Assembly: GCA_016196035.1 (NCBI GenBank)
Contig: JACPYM010000051.1
Span: 21,975-85,974 of the forward strand
Length of the DNA: 64,000 nucleotides
Reading direction: 5' to 3'
DNA from: Acidobacteriota bacterium
GTDB taxonomy: Bacteria; Acidobacteriota; Blastocatellia; RBC074
Position 1 is the stretch's first letter, and the number at the start of each line of letters is the position of its first letter. Made by a program: the position numbers and the translations under genes. The notes beneath the pieces are model-generated. The model was not told the DNA's origin. It ran no database searches and saw only the letters and a list, made by a program, of their open reading frames with translations. This document shows positions 15,948 through 25,420 of the stretch, one piece after another.

Positions 15948-17183
15948 CTATTCTGCCCGTAACGCCACAATCGGATCGAGCAACGCCGCTTTGCGCGCGG
16001 GCAATATGCCGGACAGGATGCCAATCACGCCGGAGACGACAACGGCCACGATCACGGCGGCAATCGAAAGATAGGTCTGGAAAACAAAGGCGGTCAGAAT
16101 CCGGCCAATGGCCCAGGCGATCAACACGCCGACGGTGCCGCCGATAGCCGAGAGCATCACGGCTTCGATCAGGAACTGTTTGAGGATGTCGGTTTGGCGC
16201 GCGCCCAGGCTTTTGCGGATGCCGATTTCGCGAGTGCGTTCGGTCACACTGACCAGCATGATGTTCATGATGACAATGCCGCCGACGACCAGCGCGATGG
16301 CGGGCACGGCGGTCGCCGCGATGAAAATGGGCCCCAGCAATCTGTCGCGGATGCCCATCACCGCATCCGGTGTGTTGATGCCGAAATTGTCTTTCTCGTT
16401 GAATTTCAATTCGCGCCGCACGCGCATCAACGCGCGCGCCTCTTCGACCGCGTCGGCGAAATGGTTGTCGTCTTTCGCCGTGGCGAGCATGTAAAAGCTG
16501 CGCTGGCGCACCGCCGGGCCGTAGTTTTTGATGTAAGTGCGCAACGGGACAGTGGCGAAAACGTCTTGCGGCATGCCGAAGATCGTGCCCTTGGCTGCCG
16601 CCACGCCAACCACGCGGTAAGGCAAGCCGTTGACCGAGATTTCATTGCCCACCGCGTTGCCGCTGGGGAAAAGCTTAGCGGCCACATCCCATCCAAGCAA
16701 AATTACAGGCATCCCGGCTTTGTCTTCGGTGTCGGTGAAATAGCGTCCGTCGGCGATGTCCAGGTTTTCGATGTCCACGCAATTGGCGGTCGCGCCGTCT
16801 ACGCCGACGTTCTCGGCACTCTCGTTGTGATATTTGAGAATCGAGGGCGAGCCGAGTGCTTTGGCGCCGAGCTTATCAATCAGCGTGGCGCGCGTTTGAA
16901 TGTAATCGAAATCGTCGAAGGTGATTTCTTTGTTGCGGCGTTGCGCGTTGGCAATCGAATCGGTGCTCTTCCAATCGTCAAAGCCGAAGCGGCGAATGCT
17001 GAACGATTTCGCGCCAATGCCCGCAATCTTTTCGTCCACGTAGCGGTTGAAACCCTGAATCAGTGAGACCACCAGCACGACGGCGGTGACGCCGATAATC
17101 ATGCCCAACAGCGTCAGCGTGGAGCGCAGCTTGTTGGCCCAAATTGCATCCAAAGCCAGTTTGATCGTTTCTGAGAATTCCAT
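15948..17183 (-). CDS. MacB/FtsX-type ABC permease, no adjacent ATPase
   Basis: 411 residues. IWANKLRSTLTLLGMIIGVTAVVLVVSL is the first helix; a periplasmic MacB-type domain (about 45-275) follows, then three helices with VTERTREIGIRKSLGARQTDIL between the first two. It is a paralogue of the permease at 7026-8276, clearly diverged. Its gene follows the exported protein gene at 17227 by 43 bases and probably shares its transcript. No ATPase or membrane-fusion protein is encoded nearby, so the partner must lie elsewhere in the genome. It sits immediately upstream of the TOMM operon on the same strand. Confidence 0.9.
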   Translation of the reverse strand: MEFSETIKLALDAIWANKLRSTLTLLGMIIGVTAVVLVVSLIQGFNRYVDEKIAGIGAKSFSIRRFGFDDWKSTDSIANAQRRNKEITFDDFDYIQTRATLIDKLGAKALGSPSILKYHNESAENVGVDGATANCVDIENLDIADGRYFTDTEDKAGMPVILLGWDVAAKLFPSGNAVGNEISVNGLPYRVVGVAAAKGTIFGMPQDVFATVPLRTYIKNYGPAVRQRSFYMLATAKDDNHFADAVEEARALMRVRRELKFNEKDNFGINTPDAVMGIRDRLLGPIFIAATAVPAIALVVGGIVIMNIMLVSVTERTREIGIRKSLGARQTDILKQFLIEAVMLSAIGGTVGVLIAWAIGRILTAFVFQTYLSIAAVIVAVVVSGVIGILSGILPARKAALLDPIVALRAE

Positions 17184-17226
17184 AGATGTATGCGAAGACG
17201 TTTGCAGTGCGTGTGCAGGTACAGAA

Positions 17227-18666
17227 TTAACGTGCCTTGACCAGCACGTCGCCGTTGATTTCCAGCGCCTCGCTTTGCGCGCTGATTTGCAGACCCGTCA
17301 GTTCCAACCAGCGTTCCTGCCGTTCGACCACGTCCAATTTACCCTGTTGATTGACGGCGAGTTTATAAGGCAGCGGCAGCTTACGCAGATAAAACGCTGG
17401 CAACTCCAAATGATTTAACAGCCGCTCGGCTGGCAGATTGGCCTGGCGATTGAAACCGATCTCGCGCCCCACCAGACCAAGCTGAAAGCGCAAATCCAGC
17501 AGCAATTGCGTGCCGGGCGTGGCCTGCAAAAAGGCGCGTCCGTCCGTGCTGGTTACGCGCAACGGCACGGGCCGGTCATTGATGGCAAACGTGCCATGCG
17601 GTGCGATGCGATACGGGATGCCATATTCGCGTCCGCGTAGCCGCGTGTCAAAAACACCTTGCAGGCGTAAGCGCGCGGTGAGGCCGCCCGCGTCAATCCG
17701 GTCGAGCACGAATTGTTGCACATCCGCCTGCGCGTTGCCGCTTTCCAGATCGGTGTAATTGGTCACTTTCACCAGTCCATCCACGGCTTCTTCGCGCACG
17801 CGCCCGGGCCGCAACAGCATTTGAATGTCATCCGTGCGCGCGGCGGCCAGGCGCAGCAGCATCTGGCTCAATAAGCGGCGGCTCAAGCGCGCGCGCAAGG
17901 AGCGCGACACCCCAAGCTGTTCGCTCAACCGCGCAAGCTCGACAGGCAAGGCTGCCGCAGCCGGCGAATTCACACTCAACGCCTCTTCATTTGTCAGTTC
18001 AGCCAGACGCAATCCCACCACAGCCCGGCCTTCCAAAATGCATAACGCTGAAAGGGTGAACGGCAACGGCAATTGATATGGCTTCGTCGTCACCGTCATC
18101 GGCAACGAACCGCCGACCTCGAATTGCGCCGCCGGGATGTCCAGCGTTTCGGCCACCTCGCGCGGCACGGTGAGCGCGGGCAAGGCCGCATTCCAGCGCT
18201 CCGGCGATAGCCATTCGCCAAACCAAAGCCGTAACAAGGGCGTGAGCACGCCGTTATCCAACGCAACTTCGGTCAGGCGGAAGGGCAGTCGTAACGCGCC
18301 GTCCTGCGGTTCGGCATTGTTCATAATCCCAGTCAGCCGCAGGTTCAGCGCTTTTGCGGACGTGGCCGAAGAGAAAGCCAGCACTTCCAATTTCACTTCC
18401 GCGCCCGCCGCCGTCAGCCGGGCCGTAATGGTTTTGATGCGTAACAACGCGCCATTCGCCAGCGTGAATTCCATCCCGGTCAGGCTCTGTGCGGCCTGAT
18501 TAACGGTAGGTTCGCTCAGCACGAGCAGCAAGTCTGACTCCGTGGCGGTCTTGAGTTGGGCGTATGTTTGCGGCAAGCCAGCGGCTGGGCGTGGGGCGTC
18601 GGTTTGTTGCGCGATGACAGCGACCGCCAGGCTCAAGAGCAATGCCGCCAACCAGATTTTGTACAT
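17227..18666 (-). CDS. Exported protein of unknown function
   Basis: 479 residues from the ATG at 18666; an ATG at 18681 would add five residues. Residues 1-19 (MYKIWLAALLLSLAVAVIA) are a signal peptide with likely cleavage before QQTDAPRP. The mature part alternates strands and contains ALLRIKTITARLTAAGAEVKLEVLAF and a later LEINGDVLVKAR end, suggestive of a large beta-rich periplasmic protein with repeated DUF2993-like elements, though I cannot assign the family. It is probably co-transcribed with the downstream permease, so the two may work together at the envelope. Confidence 0.7.
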   Translation of the reverse strand: MYKIWLAALLLSLAVAVIAQQTDAPRPAAGLPQTYAQLKTATESDLLLVLSEPTVNQAAQSLTGMEFTLANGALLRIKTITARLTAAGAEVKLEVLAFSSATSAKALNLRLTGIMNNAEPQDGALRLPFRLTEVALDNGVLTPLLRLWFGEWLSPERWNAALPALTVPREVAETLDIPAAQFEVGGSLPMTVTTKPYQLPLPFTLSALCILEGRAVVGLRLAELTNEEALSVNSPAAAALPVELARLSEQLGVSRSLRARLSRRLLSQMLLRLAAARTDDIQMLLRPGRVREEAVDGLVKVTNYTDLESGNAQADVQQFVLDRIDAGGLTARLRLQGVFDTRLRGREYGIPYRIAPHGTFAINDRPVPLRVTSTDGRAFLQATPGTQLLLDLRFQLGLVGREIGFNRQANLPAERLLNHLELPAFYLRKLPLPYKLAVNQQGKLDVVERQERWLELTGLQISAQSEALEINGDVLVKAR

Positions 18667-18701
18667 CGGTTCTTTCTGCATAACTACGTAGGCCATTATA
18701 C

Positions 18702-18724
18702 CAGGCACATTTGCCATGTGCCTG
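18702..18724. repeat. Hairpin in the divergent spacer 18667-19000
   Basis: CAGGCACAT (18702-18710) and ATGTGCCTG (18716-18724) form a perfect 9-base stem with a 5-base loop. The 334-base spacer separates the divergent exported-protein gene and nagA and must contain their promoters; no clear -35/-10 pair was identified. The remainder shows only short GC-rich imperfect repeats. Confidence 0.45.
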
Positions 18725-19000
18725 CGCTACATCACGCCGCAACAAGGGAAGTGCGTGAGCGTAGCGCAACCCGCCGAGGTTGCGCGGCGTCATCCACTCC
18801 AACTATGGCCTAACAGCTACGCCACGGCCCGACTGATGACACGGGGCAACTCGGCGGGTTGCACTACTCAGCATCCATCCGCCTGGCTCCGGCGTGGGCG
18901 CAAAATGACGGATGCTGCGCAGCAACCGCTGCCGCGCGAGGCTGAACGAGTTGTGCTAGAGTGCGGGCCGCTTCCCATAATGCATTGCCAAAACAACACC

Positions 19001-20185
19001 ATGAAGCGAGTCAGAGGACAACTCAATGACCTCGCAGGTGCGACACTGACAGATGTGTTAATTGCCGCCGGGCGCATCCATTCTGTTCAACTGGCAGATT
19101 TGGCGCAGCCCTGTGACCTTGGCGGCGCTGAATATCATCTCGCGCCCGGTTTCATTGACCTGCAAATCAACGGCTACGCTGGCGTAGATTTCAACGACGC
19201 CAGCACCACCCCTGCACAAATTGCTGCGGCCTTTCGGCAACTGTGGCGCACGGGCACGACAGCGCTGTTGCCGACGGTAATCACGGGTTCGCACGCGCAT
19301 ATCGCACAATGTTTCGCCAACCTGTTGCGCGCGGCAGATGAATTCCCTGAAGTCGCGCGCGGTATGCTGGGCTTGCATCTGGAAGGCCCGTTCATCTCAA
19401 CCGAAGATGGCCCACGCGGCGCGCATCCGCGTGAACACGCGCGGCCACCAGATTGGGACGAGTTCGAGCGCTGGCAGGATGCCGCGCGCGGGCAGATTCG
19501 CCTCGTGACTTTGTCGCCCGAATGGCCGGAAGCGAATGCCTTTATCGAACGCGCCGCCGCCGCCGGTGTGATCGTGGCCATCGGTCACACCGCTGCCACG
19601 CCCGCGCAAATCGCCGATGCGGTCAAAGCAGGTGCGGGCTTGTCCACGCATCTTGGCAATGGTTCGCACGCCAGGATCGAGCGCCATCCGAATTACATTT
19701 GGGAACAACTGGCGGCGGATGAACTGAGCGCCAGCTTTATCGTAGACGGCCAGCACCTGCCGCCCGCCGTCGTCAAATGCTTCCTGCGCTGCAAGGGCGT
19801 CGCGCGCAGCATCCTCGTCACCGACGCCATCGCCGCCGCAGGCTGTCCGCCGGGCCGCTATCGCCTGGGTCACATCGAAGTCGAAGTCACCCCCGCCGGC
19901 CGCGTCTGCTTGCCGGGCACGGCCTATCTGGCCGGGTCGGTATTGGAAATGCACGAAGCGGTGGCGAATACAGTTCGCTATTCCGAGGCGACGTTGACGG
20001 ACGCTTTGCGGATGGCGAGCGCAAATCCGGCGGCGTTGTTGGGCGTGCACGAGCAATACGGAATGCTTGAAGCCGGGCGGCGCGCAGACTTGATCCTGTT
20101 TCGTTGGGATGCGCCAAGCGCGACACTGGACATTGCGGCCACGATCAGCGGTGGTGCATTGGTCTATGACGCCGCGTGCCACTGA
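19001..20185 (+). CDS. nagA: N-acetylglucosamine-6-phosphate deacetylase
   Basis: 394 residues from the ATG at 19001 (MKRVRGQLND), which gives the normal family length; the frame is open further upstream but that part is not protein-like. APGFIDLQINGYAGVDF opens the amidohydrolase barrel, HLEGPFIS supplies the metal-binding Glu, VIVAIGHTAATP and GAGLSTHLGNG the metal/substrate His residues, and ILVTDAIAAAG the catalytic Asp. The reaction turns GlcNAc-6-phosphate into glucosamine-6-phosphate and acetate in amino-sugar or cell-wall recycling. No nagB or transporter is adjacent. A strong terminator follows. Confidence 0.92.
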   Translation: MKRVRGQLNDLAGATLTDVLIAAGRIHSVQLADLAQPCDLGGAEYHLAPGFIDLQINGYAGVDFNDASTTPAQIAAAFRQLWRTGTTALLPTVITGSHAHIAQCFANLLRAADEFPEVARGMLGLHLEGPFISTEDGPRGAHPREHARPPDWDEFERWQDAARGQIRLVTLSPEWPEANAFIERAAAAGVIVAIGHTAATPAQIADAVKAGAGLSTHLGNGSHARIERHPNYIWEQLAADELSASFIVDGQHLPPAVVKCFLRCKGVARSILVTDAIAAAGCPPGRYRLGHIEVEVTPAGRVCLPGTAYLAGSVLEMHEAVANTVRYSEATLTDALRMASANPAALLGVHEQYGMLEAGRRADLILFRWDAPSATLDIAATISGGALVYDAACH

Positions 20186-20207
20186 GATTTGGCGATTGCC
20201 AAACTGC

Positions 20208-20249
20208 AAAAAGGCACAATGCAACAGGTCGAATGCATTGTGCCTTTTT
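20208..20249. terminator. Bidirectional intrinsic terminator after nagA
   Basis: AAAAAGGCACAATGCA (20208-20223) pairs perfectly with TGCATTGTGCCTTTTT (20234-20249) around a 10-base loop. The A-tract and T-tract make it a good rho-independent terminator for nagA and, in reverse, for the opposing hydrolase transcript. Confidence 0.9.
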
Positions 20250-20324
20250 GTTGCTACCCATTGCTGCGGTTGTTAAATCGAAGCAACTGACATTGACACA
20301 TTCAGGTTTTACCGAACCCCGCAG

Positions 20325-20422
20325 GCGCCAGCGTTTAGGGTTCCGCCTTTAGGCGGTCAGCGCGCGATTGACGTGCCTGCGGCGCGCTGACCGCCTAAAG
20401 GCGGAACTCTAAACGCTGGCGC
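20325..20422. repeat. Large inverted repeat with 41-base arms
   Basis: Arms at 20325-20365 and 20382-20422 are complementary with a single mismatch and enclose a 16-base loop. Each arm contains the sub-palindrome CCGCCTTTAGGCGG. It lies between convergent genes and resembles a REP/MITE-like mobile hairpin rather than a simple terminator. A related CGCTTTTAGGCGGAA fragment is found in the spacer before rplF, suggesting a dispersed family. Confidence 0.85.
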
Positions 20423-20469
20423 GCCACGCTTACTTTTTCAATCAATGTGTCAAGCTCGGTTGTTTGGAT

Positions 20470-21357
<888 letters not shown>

Positions 21358-21750
21358 TTTGTCTCCTTGGATAGGGGTTGCGAGGCGCGAGATGCTGCTC
21401 ATCTCCCTCAGGTTTAGCTTGCCTTAGCAGAAGCCGCAATGACTTTCCGGAAAGTACAAATAATTCAGCAATTCGCCAAGGTCAATCAGGTGACACGCAC
21501 TGCCTAAGACGAAGCCGCTGAGGATTGGGATTCGGATTTTGTCGCAGCTACTCGCTTGTTTTCAGCTTGTACGCCAGCCAGTCACGAATTTTAACGCTGC
21601 CAAGCCGGCCAAGTCGGCCAAGCGGGAAAGATTCATGGCGCGCATTGAGCCACGCCGCGCGCCTGCGCTAGACTGCCAGCCACGCCCCATCGGCGGGCAT
21701 TATCCAAACGCTGGCGGAGCAATCACATTCATCACCAAAGGAAAATCAGT

Positions 21751-22515
21751 ATGAACAAGCAAGACTTGAGCGGACGTGTGGCCTTAATCACCGGCGCGAG
21801 CACGGGCATCGGTCGTTGGGCGGCGCTGGCCATGTCCGAGTGCGGCGCGGCGGTGGCGATCAACTACCACAAAAATCGGGCGGGGGCGGAAGAGACTTTG
21901 CAAGCCATTGAAGCGGCGGGCGGGCGCGGCGTCATCATTCAAGCGGACGTTTCGACCAAGTCGGGCGCTGAGAGCGTTGTGGCGGCGGCGCGGGCGCAAC
22001 TTGGCCCCATTGATATTCTGGTCAACAACGCGGGCGATCTGGTGCAGCGTTGCGCATTGCGCGAATTCACTGAAGAGTTGTGGGATCAGGTGATGAACCT
22101 GAACTTGAAGAGCGTCTGGCTGGTTTCGCAGGCGGCGCTGGGTGAGATGATCGAACGCCAGGCGGGCACGATTATCAATGTCGGTTCGATTGCCGGGCAT
22201 CACGGCGGCGGGCCGGGCGCGGCAGTTTATGCGACGGCCAAAGCGGGCGTGCATTGTTTGACGAAAGGGATGGCGAAGGAGCTTGCGCCGTTCGGCATTC
22301 GCGTCAATGCGGTCGCGCCGGGCGTGATCGAAACGCCCTTTCACGAACGTATGTCTACGCCAGAGATGATGCGGCAATTTGCGGCGGGCATTCCGTTGGG
22401 GCGCACGGGCATGGCGGAAGAGTGCGGGCGGGTGATTGCGTTTCTGGCGTCAGAGGCGGCGAGTTATATCCACGGGGAACTGATCGAAATCAATGGCGGC
22501 CAATTGATGGTGTGA
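21751..22515 (+). CDS. Short-chain dehydrogenase/reductase
   Basis: 254 residues. TGASTGIG (the TGxxxGxG NAD(P) motif) at about 14-21, NNAG at about 89-92, then Ser of INVGSIAGHHGG and YATAKAG (the YxxxK catalytic pair). The tail EAASYIHGELIEINGGQLMV is the usual SDR C-terminus. It is closest in pattern to the FabG/glucose-1-dehydrogenase group, but the substrate cannot be read from sequence. AAAGGAAAATCAGT precedes the ATG. The spacer 21358-21750 before it contains only CCAAG(T/C)CGG-type short repeats near 21600 and presumably the divergent promoters. Confidence 0.9.
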   Translation: MNKQDLSGRVALITGASTGIGRWAALAMSECGAAVAINYHKNRAGAEETLQAIEAAGGRGVIIQADVSTKSGAESVVAAARAQLGPIDILVNNAGDLVQRCALREFTEELWDQVMNLNLKSVWLVSQAALGEMIERQAGTIINVGSIAGHHGGGPGAAVYATAKAGVHCLTKGMAKELAPFGIRVNAVAPGVIETPFHERMSTPEMMRQFAAGIPLGRTGMAEECGRVIAFLASEAASYIHGELIEINGGQLMV

Positions 22516-22546
22516 AGCTGCTGGTGTGAGCGCCTGGGCGGAATCT

Positions 22547-22753
22547 TCAATCCCAGTTGCGGCGGCGAATGGATTGCCAGCGATTGCCACGCACCCATTC
22601 GATCAAGACCAGGATGAAGATGCGCAGGATGCTCAGGCCTCCGGCGAGGATGATCCAACCGCCCAACTGCCAAATTTGCGGGCGTTGGCTGAACCATTGC
22701 TGCAGGATGACTAGCGCTACAAAGCCGATCAGCAGGTATTGCAGGGCCGTCAT
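22547..22753 (-). CDS. Small two-helix membrane protein
   Basis: 68 residues from the ATG at 22753 (preceded by GAGAAATC); an ATG at 22780 is the alternative. LQYLLIGFVALVILQQWF and LGGWIILAGGLSILRIFILVLIEW are two membrane segments, followed by a basic tail (RGNRWQSIRRRNW). No family is recognised. The hydrophobic profile and ribosome-binding site make it likely to be real. Confidence 0.55.
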   Translation of the reverse strand: MTALQYLLIGFVALVILQQWFSQRPQIWQLGGWIILAGGLSILRIFILVLIEWVRGNRWQSIRRRNWD

Positions 22754-22925
22754 GATTTCTCGTGTGGTATGGTTTTGCATAATCCGAATAGTCCGCCGTG
22801 ATTATCGCCGAAACTGGCTCATTCGTCAGCCCCTGACCAACCTTTTTCAGAATTATGACCGATGCAGTAGAATGCCGCCGTTTTTGCAAGGCAAACAATT
22901 CGTCTAAAAAAAGGAGCAATGTATC

Positions 22926-23141
22926 GTGAGAAATCTGTTGGAGGCCCGCATCGGCAAAGAAGTTGACGTGGTGTGCGAAGGAGGCGCTGTCAGCGGCAAA
23001 ATTATCAGAGTGGAGGGCAGCATTCTCGTGTTGGAAAAAGAAGATCGGCAGGGGTATGTGGACATCGCCCGGATCGTCGCTTTTTGGGATAAGTCGGAAA
23101 AGAAAACCAAATCGGCTGGGTTTTTGCCAAAAACGCTGTAA
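22926..23141 (+). CDS. Small conserved-looking protein with an SH3/LSm-like pattern
   Basis: 71 residues from a GTG at 22926, with AGGAG 9 bases upstream. ARIGKEVDVVCEGGAVSGKIIRVEGSILVLEK reads as a small beta-barrel with a turn pattern like LSm or SH3-like folds, and the C-terminus is basic. The function is unknown. A strong terminator follows immediately, which supports this as an expressed single gene. Confidence 0.65.
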   Translation: MRNLLEARIGKEVDVVCEGGAVSGKIIRVEGSILVLEKEDRQGYVDIARIVAFWDKSEKKTKSAGFLPKTL

Positions 23142-23142
23142 C

Positions 23143-23193
23143 AACCAAACGCGGCTGCCCGGGCGCTTTCAACGCCGGCAGCCGCGTTTGGTT
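23143..23193. terminator. Bidirectional terminator between convergent genes
   Basis: AACCAAACGCGGCTGCC (23143-23159) pairs perfectly with GGCAGCCGCGTTTGGTT (23177-23193), a 17-base stem just after the small-protein gene and before the end of the opposing NlpC/P60 gene. The A- and T-rich ends are short. Confidence 0.8.
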
Positions 23194-23209
23194 TAAGTTC
23201 GCCGGAGCT

Positions 23210-23845
23210 TTACTCGGCGGCCCTCATCAATTGCGGGATGAGTGCCAGCGGCGCGCGGCGATAGCCTGTGATGCGCTTTTCCCAGTAACCGGCAAATTCA
23301 GAAACGGTCACGCCTTTTGAACTTGAGGCGTGATAGAACGTCGTGGCGTCGCGCACGATGCCCACGTGTTTTAGGTCGTTGAAAAAGACCAGCGTGCCGA
23401 ACTGTTTGATTTCCTCTGGGGTCGGTTCTGGCAACTGGCTCCACAGCGAGCGCGCCGCCACGCGCTGAAAATCCACGCCCGCATCCTGGAAAACGCGCCA
23501 GACGAAGCCTGAACAATCATAGCCATTATCATTCGTGCCATAGAAGCGATAACGAATGCCCAGCTTATTCAAGATTGCCGAGCGTAAGCTCGCCGCCGGG
23601 TCGCCGCCAAAGGGCATGGGCGGATTGAGTAATCTGTTGCTGAGGCTGGGCAAGACGAGTTTGGTCAGATCTTTGGCATGGGTCAGCACCGGTGGAATAG
23701 GGATTTCCCCAACCAGGGGCGCCGTGATTGTGGGGGGCTTTGCCTCGGCTTTATCTTTTGCTTGTTGTGCTTGCGTAGCGCGTGGGGCGCAAATGAGCAC
23801 ACAAATAAGCACGGCAAGGCAAAGGGGCACTTGAAATTGTCGCAT
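23210..23845 (-). CDS. Exported NlpC/P60-family cell-wall hydrolase
   Basis: 211 residues from the ATG at 23845, with AAGGAG upstream. Residues 1-27 (MRQFQVPLCLAVLICVLICAPRATQAQ) are a signal peptide. The catalytic domain begins near 110: YRFYGTNDNGYDCSGFVWRVF holds the Cys nucleophile, LKHVGIVRDATTFYHAS the His. NlpC/P60 enzymes cut gamma-D-glutamyl-diamino-acid bonds in peptidoglycan peptides. The gene is alone. The 353-base spacer to its right (23846-24198) contains nothing recognisable except its own upstream signals. Confidence 0.9.
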   Translation of the reverse strand: MRQFQVPLCLAVLICVLICAPRATQAQQAKDKAEAKPPTITAPLVGEIPIPPVLTHAKDLTKLVLPSLSNRLLNPPMPFGGDPAASLRSAILNKLGIRYRFYGTNDNGYDCSGFVWRVFQDAGVDFQRVAARSLWSQLPEPTPEEIKQFGTLVFFNDLKHVGIVRDATTFYHASSSKGVTVSEFAGYWEKRITGYRRAPLALIPQLMRAAE

Positions 23846-24198
23846 ACGTTCGATTTTCTCCTTGTATTGATCAAATGAGCAGATCGTTTGATCCAAGGTG
23901 GTGCTCTCTGATCTTTGTACCGCTCGAAAATTGCGAGGACCGCTCGAAAGTGCGGGCATTCTAGCCGGAGCTTGGCCGAATTGTCCACTGTTGCCCGGTC
24001 ATTTCCCGGTCATTTGAGGAGGTGGGAAAAGTCTGCGGGAAACAGTTGCCGGGGATAGCGAATTGAACTAGGCGAGGCTATACTGCAATGGCGTTTAGCG
24101 CAGACCGGTTTCAATCTTCTTGAATTACTAAGCCCAAACAACGTGACTCTTCGAGTTACCCCCGGTGATGGACTTCAGTTGAGGGCGCATTTCTTCTT

Positions 24199-25413
24199 AT
24201 GAAAATTGCCATTTTGGGGACGCGCGGCATTCCCGCGAACTACGGCGGTTTTGAGACATTTGCCGAACAATTGGGAACGCGCATGGCGGCGCGCGGGCAT
24301 GACGTTACGGTCTATTGCCGGAAGCACTATTCGAATAGCCGCACGACCACGCGTTACAACGGCGTTAAACTGGTTGTCCTGCCGACAATTCGCCACAAGT
24401 ATTTCGACACGGTAATCCACACGCTCCTGTCCGTGTTGCACGCCACCTTCCGCAAGTATGACGTGATTTTGCTTTGCAACGCGGCGAATAGCCTTTTCTC
24501 GTTCATCCCCAGGTTGCTGGGGACGCCGACGCTGGTCAACGTGGATGGGCTGGAGCGGAAGCGCAAAAAATGGAATTGGGTGGGCCGCGGTTATTATCTG
24601 GTTTCGGAATGGCTCTCGACCTTTTTGCCGACCGCCATCGTAACCGATGCGCAAGTCATCCAGGACTATTACGCCACGCGCTACGGCAAAGAGTCGGCCA
24701 TGATTGCCTATGGAGCTGAAGTCGCCCGCCGCGCGATGCCTGATTTGCTTACCAAGTATGACCTGGAGCCGAATCGCTACGTGCTTTATGTCAGCCGTTT
24801 GGAACCGGAGAATAACGCGCACTTGGTGATCGAGGCTTATCAAAACCTCAAGACCGACTGGCCGCTGGTGATCGTCGGCGGCGCGCCTTACGCACAGGAA
24901 TACATCGCACAACTCAAAAGCACCCGCGATCCGCGCGTGAAATTTTTTGGCTTCGTGTTTGGCGAGGATTATCGTGCGCTACAGCAGAACGCCTATTGTT
25001 ATGTGCACGCGACCGAAGTGGGCGGCACGCATCCGGCGCTGATTGAAGCGATGGGGGCAGGGAATTGTGCGCTGACGTTGAACACGCCGGAGAATGTCGA
25101 AGTGCTCGGCGCGGCGGGCATTCTCTATGATTCGGTAGCTGATTTGACGCGGCAACTGCAACGCATCTTGGCCGACCCCGCGCTGATTACCGAATATCGC
25201 CGCCGCGCCATGTCCCGCGTTTTGGAGCTTTACAACTGGGAGCAGATCACTGACGAATACGAAACCCTGCTGTCAAAACTGGCGGGTATCGAGCTTGTTT
25301 CGGAACGAGTTCCGTCAGCGGCTCCCAGCCGCAACGAATTCACCTATCCGCGCGCGCCGTTTGCCGAAGAGCAACCTGCTGAAACCCGGCGCACGGCCAC
25401 GACGCTGCACTGA
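24199..25413 (+). CDS. DUF1972-containing family 4 glycosyltransferase
   Basis: 404 residues. The N-terminal IAILGTRGIPANYGGFETFAEQ is the DUF1972 signature of rhamnosyl- and related transferases. The C-terminal half has YVLYVSRLEPENN, the start of the nucleotide-sugar-binding domain, and ATEVGGTHPALIEAMGAGNC, the E(x7)E-type motif of GT4 enzymes. It probably adds a sugar to a surface polysaccharide from the cytoplasmic side. The next gene, 7 bases downstream, is a polysaccharide-type exporter permease, so the two form an operon for envelope glycan assembly. Confidence 0.9.
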   Translation: MKIAILGTRGIPANYGGFETFAEQLGTRMAARGHDVTVYCRKHYSNSRTTTRYNGVKLVVLPTIRHKYFDTVIHTLLSVLHATFRKYDVILLCNAANSLFSFIPRLLGTPTLVNVDGLERKRKKWNWVGRGYYLVSEWLSTFLPTAIVTDAQVIQDYYATRYGKESAMIAYGAEVARRAMPDLLTKYDLEPNRYVLYVSRLEPENNAHLVIEAYQNLKTDWPLVIVGGAPYAQEYIAQLKSTRDPRVKFFGFVFGEDYRALQQNAYCYVHATEVGGTHPALIEAMGAGNCALTLNTPENVEVLGAAGILYDSVADLTRQLQRILADPALITEYRRRAMSRVLELYNWEQITDEYETLLSKLAGIELVSERVPSAAPSRNEFTYPRAPFAEEQPAETRRTATTLH

Positions 25414-25420
25414 CCTGCCA

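Noticed and set aside
18716..19000. N-terminal extension of NagA by about 95 residues
   Set aside because: The extension is Arg/Gln/Pro-rich and unlike any NagA; the ATG at 19001 gives the usual length and N-terminal strand.
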